Below, piece by piece: positions 9,204-17,298 of a stretch of 33,706 nucleotides of DNA (positions are counted from its first letter, which is position 1; each line of letters begins with the position of its first letter). Source of the DNA: Pseudomonas fluorescens (GTDB lineage Bacteria; Pseudomonadota; Gammaproteobacteria; Pseudomonadales; Pseudomonadaceae); assembly GCF_018614655.1 (NCBI RefSeq), contig NZ_JAGGOG010000033.1, positions 1-33,706 on the forward strand, given 5' to 3'. The position numbers and the translations under genes were made by a program. A model generated the notes under the pieces. That model did not search any database. It had not been told where the DNA came from and saw only the letters and a list, made by a program, of their open reading frames with translations.

Positions 9204-10264
9204 CGACCGATCTCCAGTCGGGTAATCTGCAACCCCAATAGCCCGTCAATATCCACTAAGTCACCTTGGGCCAACATACGATCACCCTGATACAGCTGCG
9301 CCTGACCAGGTAGACAGCCACTGAAACAAAGTACCGACCCCACGCTGAGCCGTTTGAGCTCACCGAAACTTGAGCTGTGCGTACCGGCGCGAAGCGTTAG
9401 TGTTAAAGGTAAATCGTCGATGCCAGTGAAGCCTTCATCCATCTCTGTCTGCTCATCTAAAGCACTGGAGTCTGTTACGGGGTCAGGATCTGTGCATGAG
9501 TGACCGTCCCTCATAAAAGCGTCTGGCGGATCCAGGGGCATCGAAAACTCCTCACATCCAATGTAAGTAAACCGCAATTCTGTTTTGTGCGTCGTCTCTT
9601 GCTGCAAATAGAGGCGACAACTGCCGATTATCACACTGCCTGCGCCGTCACAACTAAACATTGACTGCTCAGCGAACAGTGCATCTCCGATATTTATTGA
9701 ACGCAATTGTCGAGGGCTTAACTGGACATAACCCAGTATCAAAGGCACTGTTAATCGCCAATCATCACTTCGCGGGGTTTCAACCGGCAGCCAATCGCCC
9801 CTCTCCAATATGCCCAACACCGTTGCCGGGGACATTCTTACTCTGCTGATACATTGACTCCCCCCCTCATCTGCCTTGACCTCCAACAGACAATCGAGCC
9901 CTCCTATCGGAGCTGCCTGAAAAACTCTTAATGGGCTGAGTAAGGCCCGCAACTCAGGCAGCATATAATGGTTGTAGAGCGACCAATACCAATCACTCGC
10001 CTCTTCAGTGGTGCCTGAACCGAAGATTATCGCCGGGCATTTTGAAAAACTGTCTAATAAAGACTGTACATTGTCCAGCCATAAGGTACCACATGCCGTT
10101 TCAACCGCTGTACGCGGTGAATGACTGAATGGTACTGGCGCCAATCTAATCTGCAAAACTGCACGAATCGCACCCGAAAGAACTAAGGCAACGCCAGCAC
10201 CGACACGCGTTCGCACTTCTGCCTCTTTAATTGACATGGAACGCAGGCTCAACCGAAGCATGGC
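9200..10264 (-). CDS. hrcQ: T3SS sorting-platform/C-ring protein HrcQ (SctQ), undivided
   Basis: A 354-aa protein that forms the cytoplasmic sorting platform with HrpD and HrpE. The C-terminal 75 residues (LPLTLTLRAG.., LKRLSVGSVLCFSG, DIDGLLGLQITRLEIG) are a SpoA/FliN-type domain, and an earlier SpoA-like region lies near the middle. In P. syringae this protein is made from two genes (hrcQa and hrcQb); here it is one continuous frame. The frame extends upstream to 10342 inside hrpP. I choose the ATG at 10264 (MAMLRLSLRS), eight bases after the hrpP stop; the ATG at 10258 is also possible. No strong ribosome binding site is visible. Confidence 0.9.
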   Translation of the reverse strand, partial: AMLRLSLRSMSIKEAEVRTRVGAGVALVLSGAIRAVLQIRLAPVPFSHSPRTAVETACGTLWLDNVQSLLDSFSKCPAIIFGSGTTEEASDWYWSLYNHYMLPELRALLSPLRVFQAAPIGGLDCLLEVKADEGGSQCISRVRMSPATVLGILERGDWLPVETPRSDDWRLTVPLILGYVQLSPRQLRSINIGDALFAEQSMFSCDGAGSVIIGSCRLYLQQETTHKTELRFTYIGCEEFSMPLDPPDAFMRDGHSCTDPDPVTDSSALDEQTEMDEGFTGIDDLPLTLTLRAGTHSSSFGELKRLSVGSVLCFSGCLPGQAQLYQGDRMLAQGDLVDIDGLLGLQITRLEIGR

Positions 10265-10272
10265 CATACTTA

Positions 10273-10803
10273 TTACACATCGCTGAACAGCGACAGTGAT
10301 ACCTTTTTCTTCAACTGCAGGCCGAGCCAACGACGATGGCACTCTCGATTTTTTTCAGCTATTTGCTTAGCGCGTGCATTGATAAAATGCAAAGCTATTG
10401 TTATCGCGTCACCTTGTTGACTCATCTTCATGACGATACCCCCCCACTTCGGTAGTTCGAGATAAATTTCAAGCGGTTCGCCCTTCGTAAACGCATGCTG
10501 TTTAGTAACTGCCAGCGTCGTCATGGAGTAATATACCGCACCCAACTGATTGCGATTGCTTTCCTCCACTGAACTTTCGACATCGCCAGAAGAGAGCAAC
10601 CCTGAATGACTTATATAACCTGGATACATTGAAGGTGAGCGCTGATCATCTAGCATCAATGCAAAGGTTTCGCTGTCAACCTGGGAAATCTTACGACTTA
10701 ACCAGCTTTCTTCCCTGCCATCATGCGTTGGCACCATCTCGACCACTTTGGCGATCATCAGGCCATTCTTTATTACCGGGGTCGCCGCCATTCCTCGCAT
10801 CAT
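10273..10803 (-). CDS. hrpP: T3SS needle/pilus length and substrate-specificity regulator HrpP (SctP)
   Basis: A 176-aa protein in the SctP position between hrpO and hrcQ. The N-terminal half is not recognisable by itself. The C-terminal part (about 120-170: LEIYLELPKWGGIVMKM, then AITIALHFINARAK) resembles the T3S4/FliK-type specificity-switch domain. The start ATG overlaps the hrpO stop (ATGA), so translation is probably coupled. By analogy it would act with HrcU to change export from early to late substrates. Assignment rests on position plus the C-terminal pattern. Confidence 0.8.
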   Translation of the reverse strand: MMRGMAATPVIKNGLMIAKVVEMVPTHDGREESWLSRKISQVDSETFALMLDDQRSPSMYPGYISHSGLLSSGDVESSVEESNRNQLGAVYYSMTTLAVTKQHAFTKGEPLEIYLELPKWGGIVMKMSQQGDAITIALHFINARAKQIAEKNRECHRRWLGLQLKKKVSLSLFSDV

Positions 10804-11252
10804 GTCAACTCACCCATGCAATTGAGCTTTTCAACTTGGCATTGTAGACGGATCATTTTCTCATAACTTTCCTCTACCCAACTTCGCTGCAATTGAATGT
10901 CCTCATTCAGCGCATCAAGCTTTTTTTGAACCCGCTGGATTTCAGACAACGCGTGCCTTTCTTTTTCCAACCATTTATTTATTTCACTTAATGGCATACG
11001 CTGCATTGCAAAATACGCCAGCTGGGTTTTGCCCACCATTCCGTAATTCACGTTCCTCTCTTGAATTTCATGTTTCAGCTGCTCTAACCGATTCACCAAC
11101 TCGCCCAACACTCTGCGTTGTCGTTGCCAAGAATGCGTCGCCATCACCAGACGATGATTTCTGATCAGTTTAAGTTGATCCAACATCACCGAAAAAGGTG
11201 TGGATTGGACGCCTTCAGTCTCCTGTTGCGACTCATATTCAAAGCGGGGCAT
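10800..11252 (-). CDS. hrpO: T3SS ATPase-associated stalk protein HrpO (SctO/FliJ-like)
   Basis: A 150-aa, highly charged, almost entirely alpha-helical protein with strong coiled-coil character (for example ELVNRLEQLKHEIQERN and ALSEIQRVQKKLDALNEDIQL). This fits the SctO/FliJ family, which inserts into the ATPase hexamer and links it to the export gate. It lies directly after hrcN with a 14-base overlap and before hrpP with a 4-base overlap, the usual order. Sequence in this family is poorly conserved, so context carries the call. Confidence 0.85.
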   Translation of the reverse strand: MPRFEYESQQETEGVQSTPFSVMLDQLKLIRNHRLVMATHSWQRQRRVLGELVNRLEQLKHEIQERNVNYGMVGKTQLAYFAMQRMPLSEINKWLEKERHALSEIQRVQKKLDALNEDIQLQRSWVEESYEKMIRLQCQVEKLNCMGELT

Positions 11253-12594
11253 CAGCAGTAACCTCCAAGAGGAACTCCAAAGTTTCCTGTAGCGAAACCG
11301 GACTACGCAGCGACTGCTTTAAGAAATTATCAATGTTCACCCGTGATGAAATCGCGTAATCGGTATACAGGTCATGTCCGTGTTGATACTCCCCTAACTT
11401 GAGAAGCATTTCTACTTGATCGTAGGCCGCCAGTAATCGACGTAACTGAGTGGCACCTTGCTGGTGATCAGTTCCCACCACTTGATTCATCGTGCGACTT
11501 AAACTGCTCAAAATATCCACCGCCGGGAAATGACCACGTTCGGCCAACGTGCGTGAAAGGACGATATGCCCATCAAGCAGTGAACGCGCTTCATCAGCAA
11601 CGGGATCGTGCATAGAGTCTTGCTCCATTAACACAGAGTAGAGCGCCGTGATCACCCCCTGTTTGGTTCGGCCGGCACGCTCAACGAGCCTTGGTAAAAG
11701 GCTATACACCGAAGGCGGTAAGCCACCTCGCCCGGTGGGCTCACCACCAGCCAAGCCAATCTCACGCTGAGCACGAGCAAATCGCGTAAGAGAATCAATA
11801 ATTAATAAAGTAGATCTGCCTTGATCACGAAAACCCTCAGCGACCGCCGTTGCGGTAAACGCTGCACGAGCTCGTTCCATACTGCTGCGGTCCGAAGTGG
11901 CGCAAATGAGCACCGTGCGACTGCGCAATTCTGCATCAAGCTCATGATCAAGAAACTCTCTCAATTCACGTCCGCGCTCGCCAATCAGACCGAAGACAAT
12001 TACATCGCAAGCGACGTTGCGTGCAATCTCAGCTAGCAGCGTAGTTTTGCCACAGCCTGCACCCGCAAATACCCCGACCCTTTGCCCTTCACCTATCGTC
12101 ATTAAACCGTCAATTGCGCGCAAGCCGGTGTTTAGCGAATGACTAATGGGCGGACGTTCGCTGGCAAGCGGTGCATCACGAATGACCGCTACCGCCCCCT
12201 GCGCTCCAGATGACGCAAACGCTCCACGATTATGACCGTCCATTGAGCGGCCAAAACCATCAAGTACGACCCCGAACAGGTGATCCCCGACCACCAGGCT
12301 ATGCTGCTGGTACAGTGGTTTGATCAATGCGCCAATGGAGATACCTTCCAATGGGCCGAGTGCGGCCAATACAGTGCGCTGAAGATCAAATCCGACGATC
12401 TCTGCCATAATTCGCGCGCCATCATGCTGCTGGATCAAACACAGGTCACCGATACGCGCATGGGGCACACGGCCATACAAAAGTGTTCCGTTAATACCCT
12501 CCACGTACCCAGAAATTTGAACCGCAGAATACATTTCAAACCGAGCCTTACACTGTGCGCTCCATGCCTGCAGTCGATCGAGCGGCAGCGTCAT
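11239..12594 (-). CDS. hrcN: T3SS ATPase HrcN (SctN)
   Basis: A 451-aa F1-type ATPase that unfolds and delivers substrates at the base of the injectisome. Walker A is GAGCGKTT at about 178-185. Walker B is LLIIDSLTRFARAQRE, with the aspartate near 267, followed by GGEPTGRGG and the SVYSLLPRLVERAGR region typical of SctN and FliI. Start: the ATG at 12594 overlaps the hrpQ stop by one base (TAATG) and has GAGGTGAG six bases upstream. A TTG two codons earlier is in frame but less likely. Confidence 0.97.
   Translation of the reverse strand: MTLPLDRLQAWSAQCKARFEMYSAVQISGYVEGINGTLLYGRVPHARIGDLCLIQQHDGARIMAEIVGFDLQRTVLAALGPLEGISIGALIKPLYQQHSLVVGDHLFGVVLDGFGRSMDGHNRGAFASSGAQGAVAVIRDAPLASERPPISHSLNTGLRAIDGLMTIGEGQRVGVFAGAGCGKTTLLAEIARNVACDVIVFGLIGERGRELREFLDHELDAELRSRTVLICATSDRSSMERARAAFTATAVAEGFRDQGRSTLLIIDSLTRFARAQREIGLAGGEPTGRGGLPPSVYSLLPRLVERAGRTKQGVITALYSVLMEQDSMHDPVADEARSLLDGHIVLSRTLAERGHFPAVDILSSLSRTMNQVVGTDHQQGATQLRRLLAAYDQVEMLLKLGEYQHGHDLYTDYAISSRVNIDNFLKQSLRSPVSLQETLEFLLEVTADAPL
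11447..11475 (-). promoter_or_regulatory. Possible internal hrp box within hrcN
   Basis: The minus strand reads GGAACT-N16-CCACTCA, matching the hrp box consensus (GGAACC-N15/16-CCACnnA) at all but one position. It lies inside hrcN, about 195 bases before hrpO. In P. syringae the distal genes down to hrcU form a separate hrpU operon, so an internal promoter is conceivable. It may also be a chance match in coding sequence. Confidence 0.3.
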
Positions 12595-13526
12595 TACCAA
12601 CTCACCTCAATCCGACGATCACCATCAAAGATCAGTGTGGAATCATTGACCTCAATCAGCCGCACACCTCTGTATTCATCTCCAACGAACATTCGCCGCC
12701 CCTCACTCGTGAGGATACTGGCCAAACGCGAATGGCTAATTTGACGGATCGTGAAAGGGAGTGTTGGTATAGCAGGTGCCGAAGCACTGAGCACCTGGAC
12801 TGGACTTTGATACTGTTGTTCGAACCGCTCCAGCATCCGTGCAATCAGCTGCGACAAATCGCCTTGATCCAAGTGGCCTTGCAGAACGATTTTTCCCGGT
12901 TGATCAATCATATTGATCTGGCTCTGCAACTCGCGCTCGCGGAGCATTCGCTGTAAAATCTGACGTGTGGCGGCAGCGTCCTCAAGCACAATCTTAACCA
13001 CAGGTGCTGGTTCCGATGTCATCACTTGTGGAGCGGCCCCCGCAAAGCGTTGTGTATTAGCTCTCCAAAGTAACACCGCCCCCAAAATAGTCACGGATGC
13101 ACAGAGCAATACGAGCACTTTTGATAACAAAACGCCTGTACGCCCGCCCACCGACACACCTCGGTTATTGCCTGAAGCGCCCTCCTCTGACACGAATAAT
13201 TCAGGCGATCCCTGGTTACTGTCCGCATCCCATAGCGTGTCGGCTGCGGTAACCATAAGCCATACACCATTCAAGGCAAATGGCACACCGGACGCCACTT
13301 GGTAAGCGCCCTCGGCTATGTGACCCTCGCCGTCCGTAATCTGGCCTTTGATTTCAGTCAGTAACCAGGTATCCCCTAGGTTTTGTAGTACACAGTGCTG
13401 ATCCTCAATGCCTGGGTCATATAACGTCAAATCACCAGTTTCCGAGGAACCGAGAGTCCATACATCTCCGCACAATGGCAAAGCAGCGCCTTGATGAAGC
13501 CCCGTTAATACACGCAGTTCAAACAT
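12594..13526 (-). CDS. hrpQ: T3SS inner-membrane ring protein HrpQ (SctD)
   Basis: A 310-aa single-pass inner-membrane protein. Residues 1-100 form a beta-rich FHA-like cytoplasmic domain (LTGLHQGAALPLCGD, WTLGSSETGDLTLYDPGI). A linker and one membrane helix (about 133-154) follow, then a periplasmic part with BON-like patterns, as in SctD proteins. It forms the larger inner ring around HrcJ and contacts the sorting platform through HrpD. It overlaps hrcV by eight bases and hrcN by one, in the usual Hrp order hrcV-hrpQ-hrcN. Confidence 0.9.
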   Translation of the reverse strand: MFELRVLTGLHQGAALPLCGDVWTLGSSETGDLTLYDPGIEDQHCVLQNLGDTWLLTEIKGQITDGEGHIAEGAYQVASGVPFALNGVWLMVTAADTLWDADSNQGSPELFVSEEGASGNNRGVSVGGRTGVLLSKVLVLLCASVTILGAVLLWRANTQRFAGAAPQVMTSEPAPVVKIVLEDAAATRQILQRMLRERELQSQINMIDQPGKIVLQGHLDQGDLSQLIARMLERFEQQYQSPVQVLSASAPAIPTLPFTIRQISHSRLASILTSEGRRMFVGDEYRGVRLIEVNDSTLIFDGDRRIEVSW

Positions 13527-15645
13527 GATCTACATCGTCCTCTGCAAACCTAGCAAAGTCCGATTGTTGCACATCATCTAAATGTATTTTACCCAAAACA
13601 TTAACCTGAACTCGACTTAACAGCTCAGCAAACGACAAAACAGGGACATGATGAAAGTCCTCGGCGATCAAATTACGCAAGGGGCTACGTAGATCCTGAG
13701 TCACAAGCAGAACCGCTGTACGATCGCCTCGCTCAGGAAAGCTTTCATGCAATTGTTTGAACAGACAGGCTGCCATGTCTGCATCCAAAGAAAAATAGGC
13801 TTCATTTTGAGTACGCAGTAGTAAATCACGTAGTAACACTTCCGTTTCGGCGGTTAAAAGCCACACGCTGAGCTCTCCTTCACGGACGTACTGGTGACAA
13901 ATTTGGGCTTTAAGGGCGATACGCACAGCGTCAATCAGTAAGTTCAACTCCCTCACATTTTGGCCGTGTTCAATGAGTGCTTCGGCTATTTTTCTTACCG
14001 AACGTAGTGATACCATCTCCCTAGCCAAACACTGGAGCACAGAAGCGAAACACGCCAGGGGTAACGTTCTCTGCAGTTCTTGAGCCAGCTCCGACTGTTG
14101 TGCCTCTAGCCAGCCGAGAATGACCTTACTTTCCTGCAGCCCGATAAATTGCGGCCCACTGATCTGAAAGGCTCGAGTCATACGCTCGATCAGTAATTGA
14201 GAGGCACTAAAAGCTTCGTCTGTATGATCGATTATTATTGGATGCTGGTTTTCAAACCAAACCCATCGACCTTCATCACGTTCCGGACGACCGGGGATGG
14301 CGTCCGGCTGGCCTACAACTAAATGCGCGGCGATCGCAGTCAGCCGAGCATTGAAAGTCGCGCGCAACAATGGAACCTCGTATACATAAAAGCGAAACTC
14401 GTCCTCCTCGCACTGAGCATCATATTCGTATTCCAAGGATGGCAAGGTAAAACCAAAATGGTATACCAATGTATTGCGAACTTGGCGTAGCTTTTGCATC
14501 AGATCATCAATTTCTGGAGTATTTTTGTTACAGGGGTGAAATTGCATTACGTAAGGGCGCGACGGGTTAAAGCGTCGAATATCCTCGGTACAATGTTGAT
14601 CAGGCGAGGCTTCTCGCGCCCTATTTACTTGCTCCTCAAGCTCCACCAGTTTGCGTTGGCGAAACATCTGAATCACTCCGCTGCCGAGACACACAAGGCT
14701 CATGCTTATAAAAATTAAAGTCGGCATTCCAGGGACCGCTGCAAACCCCATCATTCCGACCGAAGAGAATATCCAAGCCTTGGGCTGACTCGTCATCTGC
14801 GCACCAATTTCGCCGCCAATATTGGCACTCTCTATCTGGTCATCTGCAGAAACACGAGTAATGATCATGCCAGCCGTTAAGGAAATAAGCAGCGAAGGAA
14901 TTTGTGCAATCAATCCATCCCCCACAGTCAAAATGGAGTACAACTCCATGGCATCACCTGGCTCCATATCGCGCTGAAGAACTCCAACAGCAAAACCACC
15001 GACTAGATTTATACAAACGATGACCAAGCCCGCGATAGCATCACCTTTGACAAATTTCATGGCACCATCCATGGCACCAAACAGCTGACTTTCTTTAGAG
15101 AGTTGCTCGCGACGATGTCGCGCTTCATTGACACCTATCAGGTTGGCACGTAAGTCGCTATCGATGGACATCTGCTTGCCAGGCATCGCGTCTAATGAAA
15201 AACGTGCTGCCACTTCAGCAACCCGTTCGGAACCTTTAGTTATAACGAGAAAATTAACCAAGGTAATAATGAGGAAAATCACCAAACCGACGGCGAGATT
15301 ACCCCCCACAACAAAAACGCCAAAAGCCTCAACAATCTCTCCCGCGTTCTGTTCCATCAAAATTAGTCGAGTGGTTGCAATGGACAAAGACAGTCGAAAC
15401 ATAGTTGTTAATAACAACACCGCAGGAAATGTTGAAAATGCGAGGGGGCGAGGCAGGTACATGGCTAACACGATCAACAACGAGGAAATACAGATATTCA
15501 ACGCGATTAACACATCAAGCAATTCCGTTGGCAATGGCAAAATCATCGTGAAAACTATGGCGAATATTATCAAAGCGCCAATAATTTCGGTCCGACGCAC
15601 CAACTGAACTGCCAGCTTATTAAGATATTTAATGAGCGCCGTCAT
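13519..15645 (-). CDS. hrcV: T3SS export gate protein HrcV (SctV/FlhA family)
   Basis: A 708-aa protein, normal length for SctV. The N-terminal half has about seven or eight membrane helices. It contains the FHIPEP-type signature (GSERVAEVAARFSLDAMPGK, then QMSIDSDLRANLI, about 135-170) and RDMEPGDAMELYSILTVGDG. The soluble C-terminal half forms the nonameric cytoplasmic ring that selects substrate-chaperone complexes. The start ATG overlaps the hrpJ stop as ATGA, so translation is coupled. Confidence 0.97.
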   Translation of the reverse strand: MTALIKYLNKLAVQLVRRTEIIGALIIFAIVFTMILPLPTELLDVLIALNICISSLLIVLAMYLPRPLAFSTFPAVLLLTTMFRLSLSIATTRLILMEQNAGEIVEAFGVFVVGGNLAVGLVIFLIITLVNFLVITKGSERVAEVAARFSLDAMPGKQMSIDSDLRANLIGVNEARHRREQLSKESQLFGAMDGAMKFVKGDAIAGLVIVCINLVGGFAVGVLQRDMEPGDAMELYSILTVGDGLIAQIPSLLISLTAGMIITRVSADDQIESANIGGEIGAQMTSQPKAWIFSSVGMMGFAAVPGMPTLIFISMSLVCLGSGVIQMFRQRKLVELEEQVNRAREASPDQHCTEDIRRFNPSRPYVMQFHPCNKNTPEIDDLMQKLRQVRNTLVYHFGFTLPSLEYEYDAQCEEDEFRFYVYEVPLLRATFNARLTAIAAHLVVGQPDAIPGRPERDEGRWVWFENQHPIIIDHTDEAFSASQLLIERMTRAFQISGPQFIGLQESKVILGWLEAQQSELAQELQRTLPLACFASVLQCLAREMVSLRSVRKIAEALIEHGQNVRELNLLIDAVRIALKAQICHQYVREGELSVWLLTAETEVLLRDLLLRTQNEAYFSLDADMAACLFKQLHESFPERGDRTAVLLVTQDLRSPLRNLIAEDFHHVPVLSFAELLSRVQVNVLGKIHLDDVQQSDFARFAEDDVDHV

Positions 15646-16688
15646 TGTTTATTCACTGAGGACGTCATCAACCCCTGATATAGTCGATTCGACTTGCCAG
15701 TCTTGTCAAACAGCCCTTGTACGACAAGCAGACTCTTTTCACGGGCTTTCAGGTCTCGCCACAGCACTGGAGGGAGGCTCAGAAATAAAGAATATAAATC
15801 ACTGTGTAACTTTTGTTGGAATTGTGCACTCTGCCCCAATACTTCCTCAGTGAAGAACATCAGCTCCTGCCTCAAAAGCCCATTACCGCAAAAACGCAAT
15901 ATCCTCTTCCCCATTATCAATGGCGTCATTACACCATTGGTTTGCACACAATGCAGCCGATCCAGCAGTCGCTCGCAGTCTTTCAACAGACTGCTTAAGC
16001 ATCCACAAGCACTCAGACTCCAAAGTAACGCCCGCAATACCTTCTTCGGAAGCGAGGGCTCTAACGCGGCGACATCTTCGGCCAACGCTCTTTGGAGTGT
16101 TCGCAAGCCCCGCCGAAATCGTTCAGCCCCCAGATGGGATAGTAGTTCCTCCATCAAACACGCCAACGGCTCTTTACCGTCGATTATTTTGTAATACAAG
16201 TCACGCAAAGCTCTCCGGTGACGCGGGTCGCTGCTGAACAGTGCGATTGCACTAGCTGTGTTGAAGCCCGCACGAATTTTCTTGCCATATAGCTGTCGGA
16301 GTTCTTCGATCGAATTACGAGTCGTGCGCGCATCAGCCTCTCGACTCTCCGCTTGCGCGAGCAATAAGTTGTAATGTAATAAAATCTCGGACCTGGCAGG
16401 ATCGTTTTGACCAATCTTCAATGCCATCTGTAAAATATTATGTTGCTGTAAATATTGTTGCAGCTGTCGTGCTTGCGACACCAGATCGGAATGACCCGAG
16501 TGATCGAGCAGTCGATACAGTTTTGTGAGAGCATCAATATGCTCATCTGTGGCCTGATAAAGAACGGGCTCCCGAATCCTGGCAACTGTCAGCACTGGCT
16601 TGATCACATGAACGTTGCTGGGTTGCACTTTGGTGGAATGAATGGGCCGCACCTGCAGCGGACTGTCATTGGGGCCGTTGATTTTCAT
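15642..16688 (-). CDS. hrpJ: T3SS gatekeeper HrpJ (SctW/YopN-TyeA family)
   Basis: A 348-aa, mostly helical soluble protein at the head of the hrcV operon. The placement, length and C-terminal TyeA-like helices (LSLPPVLWRDLKAREKSLLV) fit HrpJ. In P. syringae HrpJ controls the order of secretion and is needed for harpin and translocator export. A hrp box lies 32 bases upstream (16747-16720). No ribosome binding site better than a weak purine stretch is visible before the ATG at 16688. Confidence 0.9.
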   Translation of the reverse strand: MKINGPNDSPLQVRPIHSTKVQPSNVHVIKPVLTVARIREPVLYQATDEHIDALTKLYRLLDHSGHSDLVSQARQLQQYLQQHNILQMALKIGQNDPARSEILLHYNLLLAQAESREADARTTRNSIEELRQLYGKKIRAGFNTASAIALFSSDPRHRRALRDLYYKIIDGKEPLACLMEELLSHLGAERFRRGLRTLQRALAEDVAALEPSLPKKVLRALLWSLSACGCLSSLLKDCERLLDRLHCVQTNGVMTPLIMGKRILRFCGNGLLRQELMFFTEEVLGQSAQFQQKLHSDLYSLFLSLPPVLWRDLKAREKSLLVVQGLFDKTGKSNRLYQGLMTSSVNKQ

Positions 16689-16719
16689 TGTGGTCTAGAC
16701 CATCTAAATACCTAAATCT

Positions 16720-16747
16720 TAAGTGGCATGCTCCACGCTTTAGTTCC
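16720..16747 (-). promoter_or_regulatory. hrp box upstream of hrpJ
   Basis: The minus strand reads GGAACT-N15-CCACTTA. This is the promoter class used by the ECF sigma factor HrpL, with one difference from GGAACC. It ends 31 bases before the hrpJ ATG, so it is well placed to drive hrpJ through hrcU. Confidence 0.88.
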
Positions 16748-16786
16748 AACACCACCCGCATTAAAAAAATAAATGTTCAAAAAAGA

Positions 16787-17013
16787 ATGTTCAAAAATCA
16801 AAAATCAGTTCCCCGCCCAATCACCCAAACCAAACAATCTCCAATCCAAATGCACCGCTCAACCAGAGCGACGCCCACTCGCCGAATCATCATGCACTGT
16901 CCAAAGCAGTGAATGAAGCTGAACGCCTCCGCACGGCGTTGTACCAACTTGACCACGCGAACAGCCCTATTCCCAACAATACACTGCCTTACGCACTGCA
17001 GGCGGCAAGTTAA
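16787..17013 (+). CDS. Possible small divergent gene between hrpJ and hrcC, frame uncertain
   Basis: On the + strand one frame is open from 16765 to the TAA at 17011-17013. Its last 45 codons look like real protein: HHALSKAVNEAERLRTALYQ is an amphipathic helix, followed by a proline- and asparagine-rich turn and LPYALQAAS. That frame has no ATG; a GTG stands at 16909. ATGs at 16773 and 16787 lie in the other two frames, so a one-base frameshift would be needed to reach them. I do not recognise the family. It is divergent from hrpJ and convergent with hrcC. It could be a decayed or small accessory T3SS gene, or spurious. Confidence 0.3.
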
Positions 17014-17057
17014 TAAATCTCTCCCCCCGCCAAATAACACTGGGGAATTCACAAATA

Positions 17058-17086
17058 GCGCAGATGGCTCAGTGAGCCCTCTGCGC
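17058..17086. terminator. Strong hairpin downstream of hrcC
   Basis: GCGCAGA-t-GGCTC, loop AGT, GAGCC-c-TCTGCGC: a 12-pair stem with one internal mismatch and a three-base loop. It lies about 210 bases past the hrcC stop and 45 bases past the stop of the possible + strand gene, so it could end transcription from either side. There is no clear T-run, so it could instead be an mRNA-stabilising hairpin. Confidence 0.55.
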
Positions 17087-17298
17087 AGTCAGGACTTAGT
17101 AATCGAAAAACTATGCATCCTTTTGGCCGAATGAGACATCTAGCCAGTCACCCGCCAACGCCCTGCGAGCAAGCGAAACACCTGATACTACAAAACGCAT
17201 GCTGCTTCCACCGAGTTGCGCCGCTACCAAGCCCCGCACCTTGCCTAAGACAACCAATATCGATAACTCCGCGATCCTTCGGTTGGACGCAATCGAAT
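17087..17298. other. Region downstream of hrcC where hrpT/hrpV would be expected
   Basis: In P. syringae the small genes hrpT (lipoprotein) and hrpV follow hrcC. Here the minus strand holds no lipoprotein-like or HrpV-sized frame. Only a 29-codon frame (ATG at 17200, TAG at 17113-17111) follows a GGTGGAAG ribosome-binding-like sequence. I cannot identify it. Confidence 0.4.

Noticed and set aside
15128..15607. 159-codon + strand frame opposite hrcV
   Set aside because: Shadow of the strongly conserved membrane part of hrcV.
16798..17052. 84-codon minus strand frame between hrcC and hrpJ as a HrpV/HrpT candidate
   Set aside because: Rich in Cys and Trp with no lipobox or HrpV likeness; the opposite strand gives a more protein-like reading.
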